Source of the DNA: Streptomyces xanthophaeus
GTDB lineage: Bacteria > Actinomycetota > Actinomycetes > Streptomycetales > Streptomycetaceae
Direction of reading: 5' to 3'
DNA: 64,000 bases
Assembly: GCF_030440515.1 (NCBI RefSeq)
Contig: NZ_CP076543.1
Coordinates: 5,652,501 to 5,716,500 of the forward strand
Shown here: in pieces, positions 40,374-48,263 of the stretch
Numbering within the stretch: the first letter of the stretch is position 1
Layout of the letters: every line of letters begins with the position of its first letter
Notes under the pieces: model-generated
Told to the model about the DNA's origin: nothing
The model's input: only the letters and a program-made list of their open reading frames with translations
Databases searched by the model: none
Program-made: the position numbers and the translations under genes

Positions 40374-41231
40374 CTAGGGGAGGGTGAGGATCTCCGCGCC
40401 GGAGTCCGTGACCACCAGCGTGTGCTCGAACTGCGCGGTCCGCTTGCGGTCCTTCGTGACGACCGTCCAGCCGTCCTCCCACATGTCGTACTCGTGGGTG
40501 CCCAGCGTCAGCATCGGCTCGATGGTGAAGGTCATGCCGGGCTCGATGACGGTGGTGGCGTGCGGGCTGTCGTAGTGCGGGACGATCAGGCCCGAGTGGA
40601 AGGACGTGTTGATGCCGTGGCCGGTGAAGTCCCGGACGACGCCGTAGCCGAAGCGCTTCGCGTACGACTCGATGACCCGGCCGATGATGTTGATCTGGCG
40701 GCCCGGCTTGACGGCCTTGATGGCCCGGTTCAGCGCCTCCCGGGTGCGCTCCACCAGCAGCCGCGACTCCTCGTCCACCTCCCCGCACAGGTAGGTCGCG
40801 TTGTTGTCGCCGTGCACGCCGCCGATGTACGCGGTCACGTCGAGGTTCACGATGTCGCCGTCGCGCAGGACGGTGGAATCGGGGATGCCGTGGCAGATGA
40901 CCTCGTTCACGGAAGAACACAGCGACTTCGGGAAGCCCCGGTAACCGAGCGTCGAGGGGTAGGCCCCGTGGTCGCACATGTACGCGTGGGCGACCCGGTC
41001 GAGCTCGTCGGTGGTCACCCCCGGCGCGATCAGCTTCGCGGCCTCCTCCATCGCCTGGGCGGCGATCCGGCCGGCGATGCGCATGGCCTCGATGGTCTCG
41101 GCCGACTGCACCTCCGGTCCGGTGTACGGAGCGGGCGCGGGCTTGCCCACGTACTCGGGCCGGCGGATGTTTCCGGGAACGGAACGGACGGGAGAGAGCT
41201 CGCCTGGTACGAGCAGCGACTGGCCAGACAT
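40374..41231 (-). CDS. map: Methionine aminopeptidase, type I
   Basis: A 285-residue type I enzyme with an N-terminal extension of about 40 residues ([18 protein letters not shown]) typical of actinobacterial MetAP1c-like forms. Metal ligands are seen: CHGIPD with His, [20 protein letters not shown] with two Asp, [11 protein letters not shown] with His, [10 protein letters not shown] with Glu, and [10 protein letters not shown] with Glu. It removes the initiator methionine. ATG 41231. It is convergent with hmuO. Streptomyces usually have more than one map gene, so it may not be the only copy. Confidence 0.93.
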   Translation of the reverse strand: MSGQSLLVPGELSPVRSVPGNIRRPEYVGKPAPAPYTGPEVQSAETIEAMRIAGRIAAQAMEEAAKLIAPGVTTDELDRVAHAYMCDHGAYPSTLGYRGFPKSLCSSVNEVICHGIPDSTVLRDGDIVNLDVTAYIGGVHGDNNATYLCGEVDEESRLLVERTREALNRAIKAVKPGRQINIIGRVIESYAKRFGYGVVRDFTGHGINTSFHSGLIVPHYDSPHATTVIEPGMTFTIEPMLTLGTHEYDMWEDGWTVVTKDRKRTAQFEHTLVVTDSGAEILTLP

Positions 41232-41302
41232 GCGAGCGAGTGTATCCAGCGGGGATGGGGCAGCATGGCGGGATAGAGCGGTATGAGAGGAGCCCGACGA
41301 CG

Positions 41303-41551
41303 ATGGCCCTGTTCAAGAAGCGTCAGGTGGGCAAACCCGGCGAGTGGTACTACTGCCTGGTCCACAAGAAGGTCGAAGAAGGCCCCGACTGCCCGGCCAA
41401 GGACCGGTTCGGGCCCTACAGCACCCCGGAGGAGGCGAACCACGCCATGGAGACGGCGCAGGAACGCAACCTCGAATGGCAGAACGACCCCAAGTGGAAC
41501 GACAAGACCCGCGAGGACGAAGAGGGCGCCACCGGCACGGGCGGGGCGTAG
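41303..41551 (+). CDS. Small conserved protein of unknown function
   Basis: An 82-residue soluble protein, basic at the start ([18 protein letters not shown]) and acidic at the end ([11 protein letters not shown]). It has a [25 protein letters not shown] segment with two cysteines and a histidine that might hold metal, then [17 protein letters not shown], an amphipathic helix. No known function. Start ATG 41303 with GGAG 10 bp upstream. It is divergent from map. Confidence 0.7.
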   Translation: MALFKKRQVGKPGEWYYCLVHKKVEEGPDCPAKDRFGPYSTPEEANHAMETAQERNLEWQNDPKWNDKTREDEEGATGTGGA

Positions 41552-41555
41552 ACCG

Positions 41556-42167
41556 CTACCAGCGGCTGGGCGGCGGCGCGGTCAGGTGGTCGGCCAGCCG
41601 CGCCAGCCGGTCCCTGAACCGGCGCGGTCCGCGCCGCACCGGCCCGGTGTTCTCCCCGGCCGCCGCGCTGACCAGGTGCTGCACGGTGTCCAGATCCATC
41701 CCGTCCTCCGGCACCGGTGCCGGTACCGACAGCGCGTCGTGGGCGAGCGCCCCCAGATCCGGGTCCCCGCCGTCCAGGGACAGTACGGTCGCCCCCGCGC
41801 GCCGCGCGTCGTGGACGCGCTCCAGGAGCCCCTCACCCGGTGCCCCTGGTGCCACCACCAGCAGCGTGTACCCGCGCCGGGCCGCCGCCAGCCGGCCCAG
41901 CCCCACCGACAGGTGCGGCGGCTCCCCGGGCCGTACGTGGTGGCGTACGAGGGTGGGCGCCAGCTCCGGCAGACCCGACCAGGCGGCCTCGTCCACCAGG
42001 TGCGCCGCCAGATGCCAGGGCTCGTAGCCCTCGGTCCCCACCAGCAGCAGGTGACCGCCGCCCGGTACGACGGACCGGCGCAGCGATCCCGCGAAGCGGC
42101 GCGCGGCGCCCGGCCACTGCGTACCGGCGAGCACCTCGCGCAGCAGCGCGACCCTCACGGCGTCCAT
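41556..42167 (-). CDS. Conserved protein of unknown function, possible nucleotide-binding fold
   Basis: A 203-residue protein that begins MDAVRVALLREVLAGTQWPGA and has alternating hydrophobic strands and helices (GGHLLLVGTEGYEPWHLAAHLVDEA, YTLLVVAPGAPGEGLLERVHDA, GATVLSLDGGDPDLGALAH), so a Rossmann-like fold is plausible. No catalytic motif is seen. The start is uncertain; ATG 42167 has AGGA 8 bp upstream and ATG 42185 is an alternative. It converges with the small protein gene at 41303 and diverges from the F420 reductase gene. Confidence 0.65.
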   Translation of the reverse strand: MDAVRVALLREVLAGTQWPGAARRFAGSLRRSVVPGGGHLLLVGTEGYEPWHLAAHLVDEAAWSGLPELAPTLVRHHVRPGEPPHLSVGLGRLAAARRGYTLLVVAPGAPGEGLLERVHDARRAGATVLSLDGGDPDLGALAHDALSVPAPVPEDGMDLDTVQHLVSAAAGENTGPVRRGPRRFRDRLARLADHLTAPPPSRW

Positions 42168-42261
42168 ACCGGCATCCTGCACCATGCGGGCGACACGGGG
42201 AGCGGTTCCTTCCCCTTCGCCACCCTTCGACTGTGGGCTACCCGGCAGTACCCTCGCCCCC

Positions 42262-42966
42262 ATGACTTCCTCAGACAACACGCAGAAGCCGCCGGTCAAG
42301 GACCCGTGGGAGCTGCCGGACGTGTCCGGCCTCGTCGTCGGCGTCCTCGGTGGCACCGGAGACCAGGGCCGGGGCCTGGCCTACCGGCTCGCCAGGGCCG
42401 GCCAGAAGGTGATCATCGGCTCCCGCGCCGCCGACCGCGCGCAGACCGCGGCCGGTGAACTGGGCCTCGGCGTGGAGGGCGCGGACAACGCCGAGTGCGC
42501 GCGCCGCAGCGACATCGTCATCATCGCGGTGCCGTGGGAGGGCCACGCCAAGACCCTCGAAGCGCTGCGCGAGGACCTCGCGGGCAAGCTCGTGGTGGAC
42601 TGCGTCAACCCGCTCGGCTTCGACAAGCAGGGCGCCTACGCCCTCCAGGTCGAAGAGGGCAGCGCCGCCCAGCAGGCCGCCGCCCTGCTCCCGGACTCCC
42701 GGGTCACCGCCGCCTTCCACCACCTCTCGGCCGTCCTGCTCCAGGACGAGTCGATCGACGAGATCGACACCGACGTGATGGTCCTCGGCGAGGTCCGCGC
42801 CGACACGGACATCGTCCAGGCCCTGGCCGCCCGCATCCCGGGCATGCGCGGTGTCTTCGCCGGCCGCCTGCGCAACGCCCACCAGGTCGAGTCCCTGGTG
42901 GCCAACCTGATCTCCACCAACCGCCGTTACAAGGCCCACGCGGGCCTGCGCGTCACGGACCTCTGA
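42262..42966 (+). CDS. npdG: NADPH-dependent F420 reductase
   Basis: A 234-residue F420:NADP oxidoreductase. The NADP fold starts VGVLGGTGDQGRGLAYRLARAG at residues 27-48, and IIGSRAADRA shows the Ser-Arg pair that binds the 2'-phosphate. VIIAVPWEGHAKTLE, DCVNPLGFDKQG and RVTAAFHHLSAVLL are typical of the family. It moves hydride between NADP and F420, as used by many Streptomyces redox enzymes. The start ATG 42262 is leaderless (AGTACCCT ends 7 bp upstream). Confidence 0.92.
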   Translation: MTSSDNTQKPPVKDPWELPDVSGLVVGVLGGTGDQGRGLAYRLARAGQKVIIGSRAADRAQTAAGELGLGVEGADNAECARRSDIVIIAVPWEGHAKTLEALREDLAGKLVVDCVNPLGFDKQGAYALQVEEGSAAQQAAALLPDSRVTAAFHHLSAVLLQDESIDEIDTDVMVLGEVRADTDIVQALAARIPGMRGVFAGRLRNAHQVESLVANLISTNRRYKAHAGLRVTDL

Positions 42967-42984
42967 CCGGGCCCCCGACCCCAC

Positions 42985-43019
42985 CCCGGCGGCCCGGCCC
43001 ACAGGACCGGACCGCCGGG
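42985..43019. terminator. Bidirectional terminator hairpin
   Basis: CCCGGCGGCCCGG pairs with CCGGACCGCCGGG, with one mismatch, around a short loop. It lies between the convergent F420 reductase and TerD-fusion genes. Confidence 0.75.
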
Positions 43020-43026
43020 AACTGGA

Positions 43027-45090
43027 TCAACCGCGGCGGCCGCCGCGCGCCTCGACGGCACCCAGGTGGGCCACCACCCCGTGATAGAAGCGGTCGACCG
43101 CCGCGTCGACGCCGCGGATGAAACCGGACTCCGTGTTGCCCCGGGTGTTGCCCATCCCCTTGATCAGCGACAGCCGGAACCCGGTCGGCGCGGCCCCGTC
43201 CTTGGGCAGCAGATCGCCGGGCTCGGGGCGCAGCCGCTCCAGGGTGCCGCGCGGCCCGTTCTCGCCCTCCACCAGACTCTGGACGTGCAGGTCCGCCGGT
43301 GCTTCGGCCAGCGCCCGCAGCAGCCGCTTCGTCGTGGCCAGCGGGTACGAGCCCTCCGGGGCCGGGATGTCCACGGAGGTGCGGACCTTGCCGGTCCGCA
43401 GATCGGCGGTGACGGCGATGACGGAACTCGTTCCGTCGATGCGCAGTTCGGCGGAGAGGTTCCCGTCGGCGCACAGCGCCGCGGCCGCCAGGGCCCGACG
43501 GGCCCGCGGATCGCTGTCGCGTCGGGTGCGCTGCACGGGCAGGGCCTTCTGTCCCAGCTCGCCGCCGAGGCGCAGGCAGACCTGGCGGATCAGCCGCTCC
43601 CAGCTCTCGACGACGTCGACGGCGCGCTCGTCGTCGGGGCTGATGGTCTCGTCCTCGATGCCCTTGCGCACGGGCACCCAGGCGGGTCCCATGTTCTGGA
43701 ATCCGTGGCAGCCCGAGTTCTCGTGCTGGAGGTACTCCAGGAGCTCCTGGAGGAGCCAGGCGTGGGCGGCGTTGCCGACGCCCTCGTGGCGGATCAGCAT
43801 CTGAGCCTGGTGGGCCACCTCCGCCCAGGAGAGGTGCCAGAGGCTGACCTTGTGCTTGCGCCGCCCGTCGATCTTGACGTCGACCACGGGTGAGCCGTCC
43901 AGCGCCACGTCGTTGGAGAGCGTGATCACCGCCTCGTAGCCGCGGCGCGCGGCGATGTCCATGTACTGCTGGACCTGTTCGCCCTTGAGCGGATTGCCGT
44001 GCGTCTTCGTCTCCACGAGGGCCGTCCACAGCTTGCCGGCGCGTTCCACCCGGATCACCCCGTCCGGCCGCTTCGGGGTGTCGCCGTGGGGGAGGGGGAC
44101 CTCGGTGAAGGTCTGCATGCGGCCGACGGGTGCTCCGAACCCGGCGGTGAGGCGGCGGCCCAGCTCGGGTACCTGAGCCATGACGGAGAGCAGGACGGAG
44201 GTCGCCCGGACCTCGCGCTCCTTGTCGCTCTTGAGGGACGGCACGGGGAAGAGCCGCGCGGTGCGCCAGGACTCGTTCTCGGCGAGCGACTTCTTGGCCA
44301 CCTTGGGGAGGGTGACCTTCTTCCTCGTCGTGCGGGGTGCGCGGCCGCGGGTCTGGGCGGGCACGGTGGCGCTTGCCCCAGCCCCAGCCCCAGCGGCAGC
44401 CGCCTCCGCCGCCGGGGCCTCGGGCGCCGTCGCGGGCGCGGGCGCCCCGGCCGGGACGGCGGTCGCCTCGCCCTCCTCCGGCGGCGCGGGCACGGCGGCG
44501 GTCCCGGCGGTGCCCTCGGCCGTCGGCGCCGTCGCCGGCTCGGTGTCCTCCAGTACCTCGATGCCGAAATCCGTGGCCAGCCCGGCGAGGCCGGTCTCGT
44601 ATCCCTGCCCCACGGCGCGGAACTTCCACTCCTCGCCACGCCGGTACAGCTCACCGAAGATGAAGGCCGTCTCCACGCCCGCGTCCTCGATGGAGTACCC
44701 GACGAGAGGCTCCCCCGTCCGGTCCGAGACCGTCATCCGCAGATCGTCGAGATCTCCGAAGCGCGCGCCGCCGTACTGGCTGGCCGCCACCACGATCCGC
44801 GCCACGTCCTCGGGAACGGCGGTGAGGTCCACGCTGATGCGGTCCTCGTCGCCGTTCGAGGTCGGCGTCTTGCCGAGGAGCTGGACGCTTCCGTCCGCGG
44901 CGGCGGGGTGGTTGTAGAAGTAGAAGTCGTTCTCGCTGCGGATCTTGCCGTTCTCGTCCAGGAGCAGCACGGAGACATCGGCATCGCCGGCTCCGGTGGC
45001 GCTGGTCCAGCCCAGGCTCACGACGACCGCCCCGGCGTCCTCGCTGAGGGCGGTCAGGCTGACGTTCGCACCCTTGGAGATCTGCTGCAT
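43027..45090 (-). CDS. TerD domain fused to a PD-(D/E)XK-like nuclease domain
   Basis: A 687-residue protein. Residues 1-180 are a TerD domain: SKGANVSLT, VSLGWTSATGAGDADVSVLLLDENGKI, DFYFYNHPAAADGSVQ, DEDRISVDLTAVPEDV and the ETAFIFGELYRRGEEWKFRAVGQGY end; the acidic DADVS and DEDR parts would hold calcium. A Pro/Ala linker (180-250) leads to a long C-terminal region. There, RPDGVIRVER (Asp343) and ALVETKTHGNPLKGEQVQQYMDIA (Glu360, Lys362, Gln374) have the spacing of a PD-(D/E)XK nuclease core. The rest, to residue 687, I do not recognise. ATG 45090 has GGGAG 5 bp upstream. No other ter genes are adjacent. It is not the plain TerD of tellurite operons. Confidence 0.8.
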   Translation of the reverse strand: MQQISKGANVSLTALSEDAGAVVVSLGWTSATGAGDADVSVLLLDENGKIRSENDFYFYNHPAAADGSVQLLGKTPTSNGDEDRISVDLTAVPEDVARIVVAASQYGGARFGDLDDLRMTVSDRTGEPLVGYSIEDAGVETAFIFGELYRRGEEWKFRAVGQGYETGLAGLATDFGIEVLEDTEPATAPTAEGTAGTAAVPAPPEEGEATAVPAGAPAPATAPEAPAAEAAAAGAGAGASATVPAQTRGRAPRTTRKKVTLPKVAKKSLAENESWRTARLFPVPSLKSDKEREVRATSVLLSVMAQVPELGRRLTAGFGAPVGRMQTFTEVPLPHGDTPKRPDGVIRVERAGKLWTALVETKTHGNPLKGEQVQQYMDIAARRGYEAVITLSNDVALDGSPVVDVKIDGRRKHKVSLWHLSWAEVAHQAQMLIRHEGVGNAAHAWLLQELLEYLQHENSGCHGFQNMGPAWVPVRKGIEDETISPDDERAVDVVESWERLIRQVCLRLGGELGQKALPVQRTRRDSDPRARRALAAAALCADGNLSAELRIDGTSSVIAVTADLRTGKVRTSVDIPAPEGSYPLATTKRLLRALAEAPADLHVQSLVEGENGPRGTLERLRPEPGDLLPKDGAAPTGFRLSLIKGMGNTRGNTESGFIRGVDAAVDRFYHGVVAHLGAVEARGGRRG

Positions 45091-45328
45091 ACGTGCTCCC
45101 CCCACACGCCCGGCGTCGTCCGTCGCGGGCCGAGCAGGCCGGGCTGTTCGTTCTGTCACGCCCGGATCCGGCGCGTACCCGCCGAACCTAGCGCCACGGG
45201 GTGCAGAAGATCAGGTGAAGCCGGAAACGGATCGGAGGTGATCGCGGGCGGCCTTACGGCAGCACTGCGGGGCATGGGGGACACTGGAGGAGCTCGGCCC
45301 CGTTCAGTGTTTTCGAGGAGCTCTTCCC

Positions 45329-45520
45329 ATGCCCCGCCTTGCCGTCTTCGCCCTTGTCGTCTGCGCCTGTGCGGTGGCCGCGGCCGTCGTCGCCTTCGTC
45401 GAGGGCAGTTTCCTCGGGATCGTCTGGGTGCTGCTGGCCGGCCTCACGTCCAACATGGCCTGGTTCTACCTGCGCAAGGCGAAGGCCGAGAAGGCCTCCG
45501 CCGCGCGCCAGGTCGGCTAG
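45329..45520 (+). CDS. Small membrane protein (63 residues)
   Basis: Two hydrophobic stretches, LAVFALVVCACAVAAAVVAF and LGIVWVLLAGLTSNMAWFYL, are followed by a basic tail (RKAKAEKASAARQ), so a helical hairpin with both ends inside. GAGGAG lies 8 bp upstream of ATG 45329. No family is recognised. It is divergent from the TerD-fusion gene, and the 238-bp space between holds both promoters. Confidence 0.65.
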   Translation: MPRLAVFALVVCACAVAAAVVAFVEGSFLGIVWVLLAGLTSNMAWFYLRKAKAEKASAARQVG

Positions 45521-45536
45521 GAACTGCCCCGGCCGG

Positions 45537-47204
45537 TCAGACGGCCGGGCCGAAGCCGGTGACCGTGGGGTGCGGGGCGGTCGTGCCCGTACCCGGGAAG
45601 ACGGTGACGTGGCCGGTGGCGTCCGCGGACCACAGGTCCGGCAGGCCGTCACCCGTGAGGTCGCCGTCGGAGCCGACGCGCGGGTGCGTGGCCGGGGTCA
45701 GGGTGGACAGGACCGGCCCGGCGGCCGGGTCCGTGAAGGCGGAGAAGTCCGGCGCGTCCGCGCTGCCCCTGACGGAGAAGGCGCGGATCGCGCCGTCCGC
45801 CCGGGAGCGGGCCCACAGGGTCGGGAAGTCCGTCCCCTGCGCCCGGCCCGGGGTGAGCAGGTCGTAGCCGGCCCAACGGGTGTCGTCGCCGGAGAGGAGC
45901 GTGGCCGTCCGCAGCCGGATGCCGCCCCGCTGCGCGAGCCACAGCCGCCCGTTCTCGACGAACAGCAGGGAGGTGCGGGGCAGGAGGCCGTCGACCGTGC
46001 TGTCGCCGGTGGGCGATCCGTACGCGGCGATCTGCGTGACCTTCGACCAGTCCGGACCGAACCCGTGCTGAGCGCAGTCGATGACCGAACCCGCCGCGTC
46101 CAGGCACTGGGTGGGCTTGTTCACGAGTGTCGGGCTCTGGTCCGTGAACTGGCCCGCCCCGTCGTTGGTGAACCGGTAGACGTAGGTCCCGCCGGGGGCA
46201 TGGGCCATCAGGTCGTCGACGGCCTGCTCACCGAAGGACCCCCGGTGGGTGTACTGGACGCCGGCCCAGCTCTCGCCGCCGCCCGGGGCGGCCAGGCGGC
46301 GGGCGTTCGCGGGGTCCAGCGGGTTCGCGCCCGGCTTGCGGAGGTTGCCCGCCGCATCCGGGACGAGGACGTCCGGCTTTCCGTCGGCGTCGATGTCGCC
46401 GAAGGCGGCGGGCTTGGTGGAGGCCTGCGCGTAGTAGTACGCCTGCGCCTCGCCGAGGTTGCCCGCGTTGTCCATCGTCTGGAGGTACACCGCCTGGCTG
46501 CCCCAGGTGGCGGGCTTGACCTTGATGTCGGCCGAGCCGTCCGTCAGCCGGACGACGCGCGAGTCGGTCGCCTCGTCCGCGCAGCTCCAGCCGACGCCGA
46601 AGACCGGGCTCGTCTGCCAGCGGGCGCAGGCGATTCCCGAGCCGTCGTCGGTGCCCTTCAGGGTGAAGGTGGCCTCCTCGCCGACCTTCTTGGGGGTCTC
46701 GTCCGTGGTGACCTCGGCGGTGGGCCGGGTGTGGTCCACACGGAAGTAGCACCAGGCCGTGTACGGGCTCGTCAGCTTCCCGTCGGTGGCCCTGGCACGC
46801 CATGCGTACTGGCCGCCGTCCTTCAGCAGGTCGCGGGAGAGGTTCGTGGCGGCCTCGGGGTAGGTGGACCACACGGTCGGGAAGTCGGTGCGCGCGCCCC
46901 CGTACGAGGTGTCCCACAGCTGGAACGTGGTCTGCAGCTGGGCATGGGACGCCGAGGTGGCGGTGACCTTGGTGGTGACGTCGTTCAGGCCGATCCAGCC
47001 GGCTCCGGACCCCGCATACGGATCGGTGTAGCAGTCGGAGGACCGGCCCTCGCCGGCGAAACCGGGGGCCGGGCCGGTGCGGGGCGCCGTGACCTTGGGT
47101 GCCGCCGGGTCGGCGGCGGCCGAGGCCGGCGCCGCGGCGGCCAGGCCGAGCGCCAGCGACAGGGCCGCCGCGGGCAGGGCGCGCAAAGGCGTTCTGAGTG
47201 TCAT
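45537..47204 (-). CDS. Secreted protein with FG-GAP/VCBS-like repeats
   Basis: A 555-residue secreted protein. A signal peptide (ALPAAALSLALGLAAAAPASA) is followed by an Ig/fibronectin-like region (residues 55-260, with YAWRARATDG and FTLKGTDDGSG) and then repeats with the FG-GAP/VCBS calcium motif: FGDIDADGKPDVLVPDA near 290 and DLTGDGLPDLWSADATG near 520. Such repeats make a beta-propeller. Four or more cysteines could form disulphides. Function is unknown, possibly binding of a surface polymer. Behind the start is a 9-bp tandem repeat. Confidence 0.8.
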   Translation of the reverse strand: MTLRTPLRALPAAALSLALGLAAAAPASAAADPAAPKVTAPRTGPAPGFAGEGRSSDCYTDPYAGSGAGWIGLNDVTTKVTATSASHAQLQTTFQLWDTSYGGARTDFPTVWSTYPEAATNLSRDLLKDGGQYAWRARATDGKLTSPYTAWCYFRVDHTRPTAEVTTDETPKKVGEEATFTLKGTDDGSGIACARWQTSPVFGVGWSCADEATDSRVVRLTDGSADIKVKPATWGSQAVYLQTMDNAGNLGEAQAYYYAQASTKPAAFGDIDADGKPDVLVPDAAGNLRKPGANPLDPANARRLAAPGGGESWAGVQYTHRGSFGEQAVDDLMAHAPGGTYVYRFTNDGAGQFTDQSPTLVNKPTQCLDAAGSVIDCAQHGFGPDWSKVTQIAAYGSPTGDSTVDGLLPRTSLLFVENGRLWLAQRGGIRLRTATLLSGDDTRWAGYDLLTPGRAQGTDFPTLWARSRADGAIRAFSVRGSADAPDFSAFTDPAAGPVLSTLTPATHPRVGSDGDLTGDGLPDLWSADATGHVTVFPGTGTTAPHPTVTGFGPAV

Positions 47205-47240
47205 GTGTGCGAAATCCCCCTGGGGTCAATGCTGTTGACC

Positions 47241-47290
47241 GGTCGGATCGGTCGGATCGGTCGGATCGGTCGGACCGGTCGGACCGGTCG
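47241..47290. repeat. 9-bp tandem repeat before the FG-GAP gene
   Basis: Three copies of GGTCGGATC, two of GGTCGGACC and a partial GGTCG run without break from 47241 to 47290. They lie 37 bp upstream of the FG-GAP gene start, in its promoter or leader region. Confidence 0.9.
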
Positions 47291-47389
47291 CAGTATTTCC
47301 GAAAGGAATAGCGGATCGCACCGACATTTGATCGGGTGAGCCCCCCCGAGGGCCGGGGCGGGCCGGGCTCTGCGCCCGGCACCGGGCCG

Positions 47390-48190
47390 TCAGTCCTGCG
47401 GGACGGCGCAGAAGACGCCGGTCTCCCGCCAGAAGTTGTAGAGCTCGCGGCCGCAGTCCGTCTCCAGGCGCGAGACGCCGAGCGCGGACATCAGGCCGTC
47501 CACCGCGCCGAAGAAGAACGCGTTGACCCCCGGGATCCACAGCAGCGCGAACACGGCCAGCAGGCCGAACTGCGCCAGCGGCTCCATCTCGCGGCGCACC
47601 CGGTACGACAGCCAGGGCTCGATGACCCCGTAGCCGTCCAGGCCCGGTACCGGCAGGAAGTTCAAGATCGCCGCCGAGACCTGCAGCATGGCGAGGAAGG
47701 CGAGCGCGTAGCGGAACGCCAGGGGCACCCCGTCGAGGGCGTCCAGCCAGAAGGGGGCCGTGCACACCACGGCGAAGGCCACGTTGGTCAGCGGGCCCGC
47801 CGCCGAGATGAGGCTGTGCTTCCAGCGGCCCTGGATCCGGTTCCGCTCGATGAACACCGCGCCGCCGGGCAGGCCGATGCCGCCCAGGATCACGAAGATC
47901 ACCGGCAGCACGATGCTGAGCAGCGCGTGCGTGTACTTGAGCGGATTCAGCGTCAGGTACCCCTTGGCACCCACCGTGAGGTCACCGCCGTGCAGAGCGG
48001 TACGGGCGTGCGCGTACTCGTGCAGGCACAGGGAGACGATCCACGCCGACGTCACGAAGAGGAAAATGGCGAGTCCGGGGCTCGCCGCGTACCCCGTCCA
48101 CACCGCCCAGCCCGTGACGGCCATGATCGCGAAGATGCCGAGGAATACCGAACTGATGCGCCGCTCGCTGCGGCCGCCCTGATGACCCAT
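47390..48190 (-). CDS. Site-2 protease family metallopeptidase (M50)
   Basis: A 266-residue membrane protein with about six helices. The zinc motif HEYAH is near residue 60 (VSLCLHEYAHARTALHGGD), and the C-terminal zinc-ligand NFLPVPGLDGYGVIEPW is near residue 180 (N-x-x-P-x-P-x-x-D-G). It is the compact form of M50 peptidase that acts within the membrane. Substrates are unknown. ATG 48190. It is 74 bp from the SARP gene, which is divergent. Confidence 0.88.
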   Translation of the reverse strand: MGHQGGRSERRISSVFLGIFAIMAVTGWAVWTGYAASPGLAIFLFVTSAWIVSLCLHEYAHARTALHGGDLTVGAKGYLTLNPLKYTHALLSIVLPVIFVILGGIGLPGGAVFIERNRIQGRWKHSLISAAGPLTNVAFAVVCTAPFWLDALDGVPLAFRYALAFLAMLQVSAAILNFLPVPGLDGYGVIEPWLSYRVRREMEPLAQFGLLAVFALLWIPGVNAFFFGAVDGLMSALGVSRLETDCGRELYNFWRETGVFCAVPQD

Positions 48191-48263
48191 GCCGGGAAAC
48201 CTATCCCGCAGGCCCGGCGGAAAAGGGTGCGGGTCCGGTGCCGGGTGCGGGGACAATGGGCCG

